Assembly (NCBI GenBank): GCA_943787445.1
Contig: CALSML010000016.1
Span: 39,476 to 103,475, forward strand
Source of the DNA: an uncultured Alphaproteobacteria bacterium
Lineage (GTDB): Bacteria > Pseudomonadota > Alphaproteobacteria > UBA6615
Reading direction: 5' to 3'
Length of the DNA stretch: 64,000 nt
Shown: piece after piece, positions 1 to 8,873 of the stretch
Numbering within the stretch: position 1 is the stretch's first letter
Layout: each line of letters starts with the position of its first letter
Translations under genes and position numbers: made by a program
Notes under the pieces: model-generated
The model's input: only the letters and a program-made list of their open reading frames with translations
Database searches by the model: none
What the model was told of the DNA's origin: nothing

Positions 1-148
1 GGAGCAGGCGCCGATGGACAGGTTTCAATCCGTCGCGCACATCTGGCAGCGACCGCGCCATAATTGTGGAAAGCGCGTAACTCAGATAACGCTCACTGAG
101 CGCATCCTTGAACGCCTCCTGGCGTACACCGCCGCCGACAATCGTCAT
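1..148 (-). CDS. parC: DNA topoisomerase IV subunit A, N-terminal fragment
   Basis: These are the first 49 codons of ParC, the DNA-breaking subunit of topoisomerase IV, which separates linked daughter chromosomes. Read leftward from the ATG at 148, the protein shows [20 protein letters not shown] and then [14 protein letters not shown], the invariant N-terminal block of the GyrA/ParC family; the wording is closer to ParC than to GyrA. The active-site tyrosine and C-terminal repeats lie beyond the left edge. The start is 74 bases after the recO stop on the same strand, so the two are probably cotranscribed. Confidence 0.9.
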   Translation of the reverse strand, partial: MTIVGGGVRQEAFKDALSERYLSYALSTIMARSLPDVRDGLKPVHRRLL

Positions 149-222
149 GTTGAAAACTCCGCTGAAACGAAGCCCCTTTTAGGCCCTGCGCCTGATTCAC
201 CTCAACAATCCGTCGCAGGATC

Positions 223-969
223 CTACTGATCAGTCCGCATGCGTGTCACAAGGGTCTCCAGACGCTCTCGTGACGCCGGGAGCCCCCGGTCTAGGGGGTC
301 AAAGGCATGCCGGGCCAGAAAAAAACCCGTCAGCTTCAGGCCATCGGAGAAATCGGTGTTGTCGGCCCCGTGACCGCGACCATCAGGACGCAGAAACCGC
401 GGCAGGGTCAGCATTCGGTCACGATAGGGATGCCCCGCTCCTTGAGATACTGCACGACCGGTTCGCGGACTGACATAGATCAGATTTTCAACCTCCCCGG
501 TCGCCGCACAGGAACTGAGATCGAGACCAAAACCGAGCTCATGCAGAAGTCCCAATTCCCACTGAATATAGACAGCCGGCCAGATATTCGCCTCGCCATC
601 AGACAAGGCATCAAACAAGGCACCGGTCGCTGCATAGAGCCCGGGGTGGGGTTCACGTTCGGGAATGATCGTTTCCACCACTGAACAGGCCGCTGACAGA
701 GCCGCAAGGCGTGCGGGGTCATCCATGAACTGCGCGGCAGTATGGCGCGTGGATTCAATGGTATAGCGCCCGAGATGTTCGTTCAGTCGGGCCCGCCAGA
801 CCGCATCGACACGGTTTCCAGGTTCGACCATCCCGCGCTTGCCCCGGGAATTTCCGCCATGCATCAGGCCCGCATGACGGCCATGCTCAAGGGTGAGCAG
901 CTGCACAACGGCAGCACCTTCCCCATGCGGTCGAGCCGCCAGCACGATACCTTCGTCACGCCATTCCAT
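223..969 (-). CDS. recO: DNA repair protein RecO
   Basis: RecO works with RecF and RecR to load RecA onto SSB-coated gaps and to anneal single strands. The 248-residue protein begins MEWRDEGIVLAARPHGE, the usual start of the N-terminal OB fold. The middle holds the helical core with LYAATGALFDAL and QWELGLLHELGFGLDLSSCAATG, the typical second half of the family. I chose the ATG at 969 rather than an in-frame start at 1011 because homologues begin at MEWRDEG. It lies between era and parC on the same strand, a neighbourhood common in Alphaproteobacteria. Confidence 0.93.
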   Translation of the reverse strand: MEWRDEGIVLAARPHGEGAAVVQLLTLEHGRHAGLMHGGNSRGKRGMVEPGNRVDAVWRARLNEHLGRYTIESTRHTAAQFMDDPARLAALSAACSVVETIIPEREPHPGLYAATGALFDALSDGEANIWPAVYIQWELGLLHELGFGLDLSSCAATGEVENLIYVSPRTGRAVSQGAGHPYRDRMLTLPRFLRPDGRGHGADNTDFSDGLKLTGFFLARHAFDPLDRGLPASRERLETLVTRMRTDQ

Positions 970-1051
970 TGAATAACACTCGATGGCTGATTGTGTGCTC
1001 ATGGAACACAATCAGCCGCGCCGGGGCAATCCGAACCGGACCTGACAGGAA

Positions 1052-1954
1052 CTAAGCGTCGAAACGCAGTCCCCATTCACGGAAATGGCCCGGATCATCA
1101 GCCCATTTCTCACGGACCTTCACGCGCACGAAAAGGTGGACCGGCCGCCCGATCAATTCCGCCAGCTCTTCCTGTGCTTCGGCCCGGATTCGGCGGATCA
1201 TCTGTCCGCCCTTCCCGACAACAATGCCCTTGTGGGATTCCCGCGCGACGGTGATCGCCTGCTCGATCCGCACGCTGCCATTGTCGAAGTCCTCCCAGCT
1301 TTCCGTCCCAACGGACAGGGCATAGGGAAGCTCCTGATGAAGATACAGATAGGCCTTTTCCCGTGTCAGTTCGGCGGCCAGCAACCGCTGGGGAATGTCG
1401 GAAATTTCATCTTCCGGAAACAACCACGGCCCAACAGGCATCCGCGCGCTCAACGCGTCCTCGAGGTCACTGACACCGCTGCCATTCAAAGCTGAAATCA
1501 TGAAGGTACGTTCGAATGTTGCCATCGCATTCAGTTCCTCTGACAGCGACAGCAGCTCTTCACGACGGATGGTATCGACCTTGTTGAGGACCAGAGTGAC
1601 TGTTGATTCGCGCTTGTTCAGACCCTCGGCAATGCGACGTACATCCGCATCGATCCCGCGTTTGGCATCGACCAGAAGTACAATCGCATCCGCATCTGCC
1701 GTTCCACCCCAGGCCGCATCCACCATAGCTCGATCGAGCCGACGTTTGGGCGCGAAGATGCCCGGTGTATCGACATACACAATTTGGGTATTCTCATGCA
1801 GGGCAACTCCGCGAACCCGAATACGTGTAGTCTGTACCTTTGGAGAGACAATCGAGACCTTGGCCCCGACCAGGCGATTGACGAGCGTAGATTTACCCGC
1901 ATTCGGTGCGCCCAGCACCGAGACTATTCCACAATGTGTCTGCCCCTCAGGCAT
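1052..1954 (-). CDS. era: GTPase Era
   Basis: Era is an essential GTPase that binds the 3' end of 16S rRNA and helps mature the small ribosomal subunit. The 300-residue protein has the P-loop GAPNAGKST (about residues 15-23), the switch DTPG, the base-specificity motif NKVD and a SALNG G5 motif. The C-terminal KH RNA-binding domain contains GIVVGKGGQMIRRI. The ATG at 1954 lies inside the end of rnc, giving an 8-base overlap (1947-1954) that suggests translational coupling. A longer upstream reading is only a shadow of rnc. Confidence 0.96.
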   Translation of the reverse strand: MPEGQTHCGIVSVLGAPNAGKSTLVNRLVGAKVSIVSPKVQTTRIRVRGVALHENTQIVYVDTPGIFAPKRRLDRAMVDAAWGGTADADAIVLLVDAKRGIDADVRRIAEGLNKRESTVTLVLNKVDTIRREELLSLSEELNAMATFERTFMISALNGSGVSDLEDALSARMPVGPWLFPEDEISDIPQRLLAAELTREKAYLYLHQELPYALSVGTESWEDFDNGSVRIEQAITVARESHKGIVVGKGGQMIRRIRAEAQEELAELIGRPVHLFVRVKVREKWADDPGHFREWGLRFDA

Positions 1955-2615
1955 CCTGTTTGACCCCCAGCCGGGCCAGCATCGCAGCCGCGGCATCCTG
2001 TTCTGCCGCGCGCTTGCTCGGCCCGACCGCGCGGGCAACCTCTTGATCCTGAATGATAACTTCCACGGTAAACTCCGGTTGGTGGTCAGGTCCACTTCGA
2101 CCGACATCCCGGTATATAGGCAGACCCTGGCCCTGAGATTGCGCCCATTCCTGTAAAGCGGTTTTCGGGTCCCGAGGCGGACGGGAACGCGTTTCGACCA
2201 ATGGATCCCAGACGTTCCGAATAAACGCTTCGGCCCGGGCCATACCACCATCGAGGTAAAGCGCTGCAATCAGCGCTTCCACCATATCGGCGATGATGTT
2301 TTCGTTGAGTACGCCCGGTGAAATTCGGGCAAATCGCTCGACCCTCAGTTCAGTGCCGACCTGAGCAAGTGTGCTGGCCTGTACAAGGGCAGCAAATCTT
2401 CGTCCAATCTCGCCTTCATTTTCCGCAGGAAACCGCTCGAGCAGCAATTGGGCCACAACCAGCCCCAGAACTCTGTCACCGAGAAATTCCAGACGTTCGT
2501 AGGAATTGGCATTCGCAACACTTGAATGGCTCAAGGCCCGGATCAGCAATCCCCGGTCGTTGAACCGATGTCCAAGAGTACCAAACAATTCTTCGATAGC
2601 GTCGCTGTTCGTCAT
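1947..2615 (-). CDS. rnc: Ribonuclease III
   Basis: RNase III cuts double-stranded RNA, including the 16S and 23S rRNA precursors. The 222-residue protein has the signature ERLEFLGDRVLGLVVAQLLL near residue 42, with the metal-binding acidic residues, and a second acidic site in ENIIADMVEALIAALYLDGG. A C-terminal dsRNA-binding domain starts near residue 155 (DPKTALQEWAQSQGQGLP) and ends GPSKRAAEQDAAAAML. The ATG at 2615 shares one base with the lepB stop (TGATG); a TTG one codon earlier is an alternative. The lepB-rnc-era order is classic. Confidence 0.96.
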   Translation of the reverse strand: MTNSDAIEELFGTLGHRFNDRGLLIRALSHSSVANANSYERLEFLGDRVLGLVVAQLLLERFPAENEGEIGRRFAALVQASTLAQVGTELRVERFARISPGVLNENIIADMVEALIAALYLDGGMARAEAFIRNVWDPLVETRSRPPRDPKTALQEWAQSQGQGLPIYRDVGRSGPDHQPEFTVEVIIQDQEVARAVGPSKRAAEQDAAAAMLARLGVKQDA

Positions 2616-3361
2616 CAATCAATAGAGTCAAAAATGCGATCGATGCGTGCGGCCTGCACCCAGCGCCACGGCTTCAGCCAGCCTGCTGTCCCGTCTGTAG
2701 AATAGAAGATCAATTCGGCCCGTCCGACCAGATTTTGCGCCGGGATAAAGCCCCAGCTCCGGCTGTCATTACTGTCATCACGGTTGTCGCCCATCGCAAA
2801 GTAATGGTTTTCCGGCACGATGAATTCCCGTGTGTTGTCAGCCGGACCGCGATCGGCCTGCCCTTCCCGAATGGTATAGGTCCGTTCGCCCGGCAGGGTC
2901 TCGGCATATTGGGGCACCCGCCGGACACTGCCCCGGAAATCGCGAGACACGTGATCCTCGATGCGCTGGCGCGGCAACACCTGACCGTTCAGATACAAGC
3001 GCCCGTTGACCATCTGGATGCGATCCCCTGGCAAGCCCACAATGCGCTTGATGAAGTCGTCACGATTGGTTGGCGGATGACGGAACACGGCCACATCACC
3101 CCGTTCGGGCGAACTGCCGAAAATTCGGCCGGAAAAGAAGCCCAGACCAAACGGCATGGAATATCGGCTGTAGCCATAGGAAAACTTCGACACAAACAGA
3201 TAATCACCCACCAACAGGGTCGGAATCATGGAGCCCGAAGGGATGTTGAATGGCTGGAACAGGAAGGTGCGCACAACCCCCGCAATCAGCAACGCATAGA
3301 TGATCGTGCGCACCGACTCGAATATACCGCCTTCTTTCTTCTTCTTTCGGTCGTTCGCCAT
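2615..3361 (-). CDS. lepB: Signal peptidase I
   Basis: This inner-membrane serine protease removes signal peptides from secreted proteins. The 248-residue protein has a basic N-terminus (NDRKKKKEGG), one clear membrane segment (SVRTIIYALLIAGVVRTFLF), and the catalytic-serine motif PSGSMIPTLLVGDYLFVSK. The catalytic lysine lies in the block RDDFIKRIVGLPGDRI, and FAMGDNRDDSNDSRSWG is the conserved third box. Length is usual for alphaproteobacterial enzymes. It is followed by rnc with a one-base overlap. A gap of 104 bases separates it from acpS. Confidence 0.96.
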   Translation of the reverse strand: MANDRKKKKEGGIFESVRTIIYALLIAGVVRTFLFQPFNIPSGSMIPTLLVGDYLFVSKFSYGYSRYSMPFGLGFFSGRIFGSSPERGDVAVFRHPPTNRDDFIKRIVGLPGDRIQMVNGRLYLNGQVLPRQRIEDHVSRDFRGSVRRVPQYAETLPGERTYTIREGQADRGPADNTREFIVPENHYFAMGDNRDDSNDSRSWGFIPAQNLVGRAELIFYSTDGTAGWLKPWRWVQAARIDRIFDSID

Positions 3362-3465
3362 TCTTCGGCCTTTATCGGTTCATGCGTCGCCAGAACCGCG
3401 GGTTCTAACCGCGTCTCGACCTCAGCACCAGTGAAGATTGGTGCACTGCTGTATCAGGGTTTGGA

Positions 3466-3918
3466 TCAGTCTGCGATATCGGGAATTGCCGAGATGATAA
3501 CAATCGCCTGTGCAAATGGGGGTTCGTCAGTGATGGAAAGTTCGATCAGCGGCTTCATACCAGGCGGCGTAATTTCGGCAAGGCGGGCCGCCGCGCCATT
3601 CGTCAGACGCATGGTGGGCTTTCCGGAGGGCAGATTGACAACCCCCATATCACGCCAGAACACCCCTTTGCGAAACCCTGTTCCAAGTGCTTTTGAACAC
3701 GCTTCTTTCGCCGTGTACCGTTTTGCATAACTATCCGCGCGGTTGCAGCGACGATCAGACTTCGCACGCTCGACATCGGTGAAACAGCGCGCCGTAAAAC
3801 GCTCCCCGAACCGCTCGAGTGTGCGCGCCACCCGGGTGATGTCAATTAAATCAATGCCCAATCCGATAATCATCGGATACATGGCCATCACCGGTTTTCC
3901 TGCGGCCTCGTCACTCAT
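3466..3918 (-). CDS. acpS: Holo-[acyl-carrier-protein] synthase
   Basis: AcpS transfers 4'-phosphopantetheine from coenzyme A onto the serine of apo-acyl carrier protein, activating it for fatty acid synthesis. The signature [20 protein letters not shown] carries the metal-binding aspartate, and [17 protein letters not shown] is the second conserved block. The ATG at 3918 overlaps the pdxJ stop in ATGA and gives 150 residues. A start at MAMYPMIIG, ten codons in, would match the usual family length better. Linkage of pdxJ, acpS and lepB is a standard proteobacterial arrangement. Confidence 0.93.
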   Translation of the reverse strand: MSDEAAGKPVMAMYPMIIGLGIDLIDITRVARTLERFGERFTARCFTDVERAKSDRRCNRADSYAKRYTAKEACSKALGTGFRKGVFWRDMGVVNLPSGKPTMRLTNGAAARLAEITPPGMKPLIELSITDEPPFAQAIVIISAIPDIAD

Positions 3919-4682
3919 GCGATGGCCTCACCAATTGCTTCTGATCGGGCCTGATCCATAAGCGCACGCATACGCTTGATGGAACTGTCCAATCCACCAA
4001 ATATGGCCTCCCCAATCAGGAAATGCCCGATGTTCAATTCCTCGATCTGAGGGATCGCTGCAACCGGTCCGACCGTGTCGAAGGTGATGCCGTGCCCGGC
4101 ATGCATCTGCAATCCAATTTCCGTCCCATATTCTGCTGCATCGACAATCCGGGCCAGCAACCGGTCCGCTTCGGGCTCATCCCCTGCGATCAACGCATCA
4201 CAATAGGCCCCGACATGGATTTCCACAGCCGGCGCCCCGATCGAACGCGAGGCATCTAGCTGCTCACGATCCGGTTCGATAAACATCGAAACAATCGCAC
4301 CGCTTTCTCCCAGACTGTCCACGAAGCGTTTGAGATGATTGTGACCTGAGGCCACGTCCAGGCCGCCCTCGGTTGTCCGTTCCTCGCGTCGTTCCGGCAC
4401 AATGCAGACTGCGTGAGGACCGTGTCGCAACGCAATGTCCAGCATCTCATCCGTGGCCGCCATCTCCAGAGTCAGAGGAATTTCGATTGCCTCCAATAAC
4501 CGGATCAGGTCGTCATCGGATATATGCCGGCGGTCTTCACGCAGATGGGCAACAATGCTGTCCGCGCCAGCCGCTGCAGCAGCCTGCGCGGCACGAACAG
4601 GATCGGGCAAACCGCCCCCGCGCGCATTGCGGATGGTTGCCACATGATCAACATTGACGCCGAGGCGCAATTCAGAAGCCAT
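3915..4682 (-). CDS. pdxJ: Pyridoxine 5'-phosphate synthase
   Basis: PdxJ condenses 1-deoxyxylulose 5-phosphate with 3-amino-2-oxopropyl phosphate to make pyridoxine 5'-phosphate, the last ring-forming step of the DXP-dependent vitamin B6 route. The 255-residue TIM-barrel protein opens with [19 protein letters not shown], the most diagnostic motif, and continues with [18 protein letters not shown] and a glycine-rich phosphate-binding end ([16 protein letters not shown]). The stop overlaps the acpS start by four bases. It lies downstream of rsh on the same strand with a 72-base gap. Confidence 0.96.
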   Translation of the reverse strand: MASELRLGVNVDHVATIRNARGGGLPDPVRAAQAAAAAGADSIVAHLREDRRHISDDDLIRLLEAIEIPLTLEMAATDEMLDIALRHGPHAVCIVPERREERTTEGGLDVASGHNHLKRFVDSLGESGAIVSMFIEPDREQLDASRSIGAPAVEIHVGAYCDALIAGDEPEADRLLARIVDAAEYGTEIGLQMHAGHGITFDTVGPVAAIPQIEELNIGHFLIGEAIFGGLDSSIKRMRALMDQARSEAIGEAIA

Positions 4683-4754
4683 TAAAGTATCTCATGGTTT
4701 CGGGTTGAATCCTAAAATCGGCCTTCGGAAGACGAAGGTCAAGCTGTCACCCGA

Positions 4755-6938
4755 TCAGCTTCGCGCACGCTCGATTGTACTCACGGATTTATGGCCACGC
4801 AGCGTGGTCATGATCGCGTTGAGATGCTTGGCATCGGCAACCTCTATGTCAACGACCATGTCAAAGAAATCAGCCGTACGATTGGTGAATTTCAGGTTGG
4901 AGATATTGCCCTGTGCCCCGGCGATGGTCGTTGCCAGATCCGCCAGGCTGCCGGGCTCATTGATGAGCGTCACATTCAACCGGCTGACCAGTTCACCAGC
5001 AGCGATATCAGAATCCGGATCCCACGACACATCGACCCAGCGCTCGGGACTGTCTGCAAAAGCTTCCAGAGTCATGCAATCGATCGTGTGGATCGTCACA
5101 CCTTTGCCAGTTGTCATGACACCGACGATGCGGTCACCGGGCAGTGGATAACAACATTTCGCCATGTGAACAGCGATCCCAAGTGTCAGGCCGCTGATCG
5201 GCACGGCATGCTCACCGCCACCTGCCGGTATTGGCTTCTTTCGTCGCAGAGAGAAAATCGAGCTCGAACTCTTCGCAAGCTTCCCCCCATCTGCCTTGTC
5301 GGGAAACACGACCCGGGCAACGTCACGCCCGGTGTAAACGCCCTGCCCCACCATCGCGAACAGATCGTCGGCTGACCGGGCGTGAAACTCCCGCAACGCC
5401 TTATCGAGAGACGCGTTCTCCAGAGACTCTTCAAACCGGTCGAACGCCTTCCCGACAATGCTGCGTCCGAGATCAATATACTGACGCGTTTCCTGTTCAC
5501 GCAGCACGCGGCGGATCCGTGCCTTGGCCTTGCCCGTAACGACCAGTTTCTCCCAGTCCGGCGACGGGGTCTGGTTTTTCGAAATCAAAATTTCGACCTG
5601 GTCACCGTTCTGCAGCGCGGTCCGCAACGGCATGTTCCTGCCATTGATCTTCGCGCCGACACATTTGTCACCGATATCGGTGTGCACCGCATAGGCAAAA
5701 TCAATCGCCGTGGAACCTCGCGGCAGCGAATAGACCTCGCCCTTCGGCGAAAAGCAGAAGACCTGATCCGAAAACATTTCCAGCCGCGTATGGGCAAGGA
5801 AATCTTCCGGCGCTGCGGCATTCTCGAGAATCTCGAGCAACTCCTGCAGCCAGCGATACTGACGATTCTCCTCGCGAAGTGCGCTGGATGCCGGGCCCGA
5901 TCCTGTCTCCTTGTAGACCCAGTGTGCGGCCACCCCACGTTCGGCCACATCGTGCATATCCCGCGTTCGAATCTGGATTTCAATCCGATGATCGGCCAGT
6001 CCAACGACGCTGGTGTGCAGAGAGCGATAGCCATTAGGCTTGGGAGTCGAGAGGTAGTCCTTGAAACGTCCGGGCACGACCTGATAGCGCCCATGGACCA
6101 CGCCGAGCGCCTGATAGCATTCAGACACGGTGGGCACCACCACGCGAAATGCAATGATATCGGAAAGTTGCTCGACCGAGGATTGGGTGCGCTGCATCTT
6201 GCGCCAAATCGAATAGGGAGACTTCTCGCGCCCGGCGATATCTGCTTCGATCCCGGCTTCGGCAAAGACGGCCCGCAACTCGACGAGAACGGCCTCGACC
6301 ACGCTGTCCCCTTCCGAGCGCATGAATTCAAGGCGGCGCGAAATCGAATCCCGTGCATCCGGATACAGCTCACGAAAGGCGCGGTCTTCCAGTTCATCCT
6401 TGATGTCGTGCATGCCGATCCGCTCGGCGAGCGGCGCGTAAATGTCCATGGTTTCACGGGCAATACGATGGCGACGGTCTTCCTTAGGCACATGATGCAG
6501 CGTGCGCATGTTGTGCAACCGGTCTGCCAGCTTCACCAACAGAACACGAATATCCCGGCTCATGGCCAACAACATTTTACGGAAATTCTCGGCCTGCTTG
6601 GCCCGGTCGGACTGCAACTCCAGCTGGGTCAGCTTGGTGACGCCATCCACGAGTTGTGCGACCTCATCGCCAAACAACTCGGCAATCTCGGCGCTTGTAG
6701 CGTCCGTATCCTCGATGGTGTCGTGGAGCAGCGCCGTGATGATGGAAGCCGTATCTAGACTATAATTCGTCAGGATTCCGGCTACTTCAAGCGGATGACT
6801 GAAATACGGGTCTCCCGATGCGCGTTTTTGCGCGCTATGCGCCTTCATCGCGAAATCATAGGCGCGGATCAGGGCCCCTTCATCCGCGCTTGGGTCGTAA
6901 GCACGCACCTTCTCGACAAGTTCGGATTGAAGCATCAT
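4755..6938 (-). CDS. rsh: Bifunctional (p)ppGpp synthetase/hydrolase (Rsh)
   Basis: This is the single RelA/SpoT homologue typical of Alphaproteobacteria; it makes and breaks the stringent-response alarmones. Domains in order over 727 residues: an HD hydrolase (YFSHPLEVAGIL, LLHDTIEDTDAT, LADRLHNMRTL), a synthetase (SPYSIWRKMQ, PKPNGYRSLHTSVVG, VAAHWVYK), a TGS domain (VFCFSPKGEVYSLPRG) and a C-terminal ACT domain ending near LRGHKSVSTIERAR. Both catalytic halves keep their motifs, so both activities are expected. It starts with two adjacent ATG codons at 6938. It follows rpoZ but is separated from it by a strong terminator. Confidence 0.95.
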   Translation of the reverse strand: MMLQSELVEKVRAYDPSADEGALIRAYDFAMKAHSAQKRASGDPYFSHPLEVAGILTNYSLDTASIITALLHDTIEDTDATSAEIAELFGDEVAQLVDGVTKLTQLELQSDRAKQAENFRKMLLAMSRDIRVLLVKLADRLHNMRTLHHVPKEDRRHRIARETMDIYAPLAERIGMHDIKDELEDRAFRELYPDARDSISRRLEFMRSEGDSVVEAVLVELRAVFAEAGIEADIAGREKSPYSIWRKMQRTQSSVEQLSDIIAFRVVVPTVSECYQALGVVHGRYQVVPGRFKDYLSTPKPNGYRSLHTSVVGLADHRIEIQIRTRDMHDVAERGVAAHWVYKETGSGPASSALREENRQYRWLQELLEILENAAAPEDFLAHTRLEMFSDQVFCFSPKGEVYSLPRGSTAIDFAYAVHTDIGDKCVGAKINGRNMPLRTALQNGDQVEILISKNQTPSPDWEKLVVTGKAKARIRRVLREQETRQYIDLGRSIVGKAFDRFEESLENASLDKALREFHARSADDLFAMVGQGVYTGRDVARVVFPDKADGGKLAKSSSSIFSLRRKKPIPAGGGEHAVPISGLTLGIAVHMAKCCYPLPGDRIVGVMTTGKGVTIHTIDCMTLEAFADSPERWVDVSWDPDSDIAAGELVSRLNVTLINEPGSLADLATTIAGAQGNISNLKFTNRTADFFDMVVDIEVADAKHLNAIMTTLRGHKSVSTIERARS

Positions 6939-6970
6939 TTGGACATCATAGGCATGAAACAGGGTGAACG

Positions 6971-7004
6971 AAAAAGCCCGGGCACATCTTTGTGTCCCGG
7001 GCTT
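6971..7004 (-). terminator. Rho-independent terminator after rpoZ
   Basis: Read on the minus strand, AGCCCGGG-A-CACA pairs with TGTGCCCGGGCT around an AAGA loop, with one bulged base, and the stem is followed by TTTTTC. It lies between the rpoZ stop and the rsh start. It should end most rpoZ transcripts, so rsh probably also has its own promoter or depends on readthrough. Confidence 0.8.
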
Positions 7005-7065
7005 CCGTTCGCAATCGCGAAAATCTTATCTCGCAGCAGCTTTGCGCCGCCCTGACAGCACGATG

Positions 7066-7458
7066 TCAGCTATCCGGGGTCTCGTCGACCGCATCCTCAA
7101 ACCGCATCTGCGGCATGTCGGAATCGACGGCATCCTCGCCATCGGCAACCGGCATATCGGGCTGTACGCCCGGAATATTACTTTCGGATTCGAGCAACTC
7201 GATAATCTCGTCTTCCTCGGAAAGATCGAACTCGACATGCTTCTGCTGTCCAGACACCAGGGATTCACGGAGGTTTTCGATATCGACCGTTTCATCGGCA
7301 ATTTCGCGCAACGCGATCACCGGGTTCTTGTCATTGTCACGTTCGACTGTGATCGGCGCGCCTGCCGCAATTTCACGGGCTCGCTGACCGGCGACCATCA
7401 CCAGATCAAAGCGGTTCGGGATACGTTCGATACAATCTTCAACTGTCACGCGTGCCAT
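7066..7458 (-). CDS. rpoZ: DNA-directed RNA polymerase omega subunit
   Basis: Omega helps fold and assemble the beta' subunit of RNA polymerase and takes part in ppGpp binding. The N-terminal 60 residues are the conserved core: [20 protein letters not shown] and [13 protein letters not shown], then [12 protein letters not shown]. The remaining half is an acidic, low-complexity tail ([15 protein letters not shown]) common in alphaproteobacterial omega. The start at 7458 has a GGAG ribosome-binding site. Proximity to rsh matches the usual rpoZ-spoT pairing and its functional link through ppGpp. Confidence 0.94.
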   Translation of the reverse strand: MARVTVEDCIERIPNRFDLVMVAGQRAREIAAGAPITVERDNDKNPVIALREIADETVDIENLRESLVSGQQKHVEFDLSEEDEIIELLESESNIPGVQPDMPVADGEDAVDSDMPQMRFEDAVDETPDS

Positions 7459-7544
7459 TCAGATGTCTCCGGGCAGGAATTCGAATTTGGCAGCTATATA
7501 GGCGCAAAATGCCGGAATGCCAACCATTTACGCGATGAAAGGCG

Positions 7545-8051
7545 CTAATCCTCGCCACAGCCCTCACCCAGAAGACGCACACCAGAGCGGTCAGTTGCCT
7601 TGTCCAACAGTTCCGAGACCGTGACGCCTGTCAACGGATGCCGCCAGTCCGGCGCGATATCCTGTAACGGAACGAGGACGAAGGCCCGTTCCGCCATGGC
7701 AGGATGCGGCAGGAGTGGCCAATCCGTGGAGACTTCACCATGAAAGTCGAGCAGATCGATATCGATCACCCGCGCCGCGTTCCGCGCGCTCCGGATCCGC
7801 CCGAACGCGGCCTCGATCCCGTGCAGCGCTGTCAGCAAGGCTGACGCATCCATCTTGGTTTCCAGCGCTGCAACGATATTCACGTAATGCGCCTGGTCGG
7901 ATGCAGGCACCGGCGTACTCGCGTACCAGCGCGACACGGCCATGACCTCCATGCCCGCCGCACCAATCGCATCCAACGCCGCGCGGAGGGTCGCTTCGGG
8001 CGCCCCATATCGGGGACTCGCAAGATTGGCACCCAATCCGATCAGGATCAT
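7545..8051 (-). CDS. folK: 2-amino-4-hydroxy-6-hydroxymethyldihydropteridine pyrophosphokinase
   Basis: FolK moves pyrophosphate from ATP to 6-hydroxymethyl-7,8-dihydropterin in folate synthesis. The protein opens MILIGLGANLASPRYG and carries SRWYASTPVP and the signature RSARNAARVIDIDLLDF, followed by LPHPAMAERAFVLVPLQDIAP. I chose the ATG at 8051 because GAGGA sits six bases upstream; a GTG at 8066 would add five residues. It is the first gene of the leftward rpoZ-rsh block and is divergent from the NYN-domain gene across a 171-base gap that probably holds promoters for both. Confidence 0.94.
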   Translation of the reverse strand: MILIGLGANLASPRYGAPEATLRAALDAIGAAGMEVMAVSRWYASTPVPASDQAHYVNIVAALETKMDASALLTALHGIEAAFGRIRSARNAARVIDIDLLDFHGEVSTDWPLLPHPAMAERAFVLVPLQDIAPDWRHPLTGVTVSELLDKATDRSGVRLLGEGCGED

Positions 8052-8222
8052 GGCTTCCTCGTTCACCCGGTCTCAAACTGAGCCGTTCGGCTGGCTGGAC
8101 AAGCTCAGATCGGCGAGTTATCTAACCCGTCATTGAAGATCACCGCGTGATGTCGCGGCGAATATTTTGCAATTTTTCCGGCCATTATCTGCCGGAGACA
8201 TTTTAGTCAGGGATTCAAAAGC

Positions 8223-8867
8223 ATGCTTAAAGCCAATGAAAAGACTGTTGTTTTTATAGATGGTGCCAACCTCTATGCAACCTCACGCGGCCTCGACTTC
8301 GACATCGACTACAAGAAACTTCTCGCGATGTTCCGTGATCGCTCCGATCTCATACGAGCATATTACTACACGGTCCTGATCGAGGATCAGGAGTACTCCC
8401 CGATCCGCCCTCTGGTCGATTGGCTCGACTACAACGGCTACACGCTGATTACCAAACCGGCGAAGGATTTTACGGATTCATCAGGACGTCGGCGCATTCG
8501 CAACTCGATCAATGTCGACCTCGCCGTTGACATGCTCGAAATCGCCGAGCGTGTCGACCATATCGTCCTTTTCTCCGGCGATGGCGGATATCGTCGCCTG
8601 ATCGAGGCTGTGCAACGCCGCGGCACACGCGTGACCGTCATCAGTACGGTTGCCACCAACGCCGCGACAATCGCCGATGAACTGCGCCGTCAGGCCGACA
8701 GCTTCGTCGACCTGAACACGCTGCGAGGTGACATCGCGCGGGCCCGCAGCAGCCAGTCTCCCGCCCAGATAGACGATGACGAGTACGACGACGACGACGA
8801 TTACTACGATGAAGATGACTACATCGAAGACGAGCAAACCAGTCCGCCGAATACGGGGCGGGGCTAG
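8223..8867 (+). CDS. NYN-domain protein (LabA/DUF88 family)
   Basis: This is a predicted PIN-like nuclease of the NYN family. The first 165 residues hold the acidic active-site pattern: VVFIDGANLYATSRGLD near the start, SINVDLAVDMLEIAE in the middle and LFSGDGGYRRLIEAVQRRG later, matching the metal-binding aspartates of LabA-like proteins. After residue about 175 comes a very acidic tail made almost only of Asp, Glu and Tyr (DDDEYDDDDDYYDEDDY). The natural substrate is not known for this group; RNA is likely from family relatives. Only six bases separate it from the uracil-DNA glycosylase gene. Confidence 0.85.
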   Translation: MLKANEKTVVFIDGANLYATSRGLDFDIDYKKLLAMFRDRSDLIRAYYYTVLIEDQEYSPIRPLVDWLDYNGYTLITKPAKDFTDSSGRRRIRNSINVDLAVDMLEIAERVDHIVLFSGDGGYRRLIEAVQRRGTRVTVISTVATNAATIADELRRQADSFVDLNTLRGDIARARSSQSPAQIDDDEYDDDDDYYDEDDYIEDEQTSPPNTGRG

Positions 8868-8873
8868 AGTCCG

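Noticed and set aside
3392..3406. AGAACCGCGGGTTCT palindrome between lepB and acpS
   Set aside because: Six-base stem without a T run or matching copies, so neither terminator nor operator is supported.
5960..5980. GTTCGAATC, a T-loop-like string
   Set aside because: It lies inside rsh coding sequence with no tRNA arms around it. No tRNA was found in the window.
5382..6758. Long open frame on the plus strand, 458 codons
   Set aside because: It is antisense to rsh, whose conserved domains cover the same bases; the plus-strand translation has no recognisable domain.
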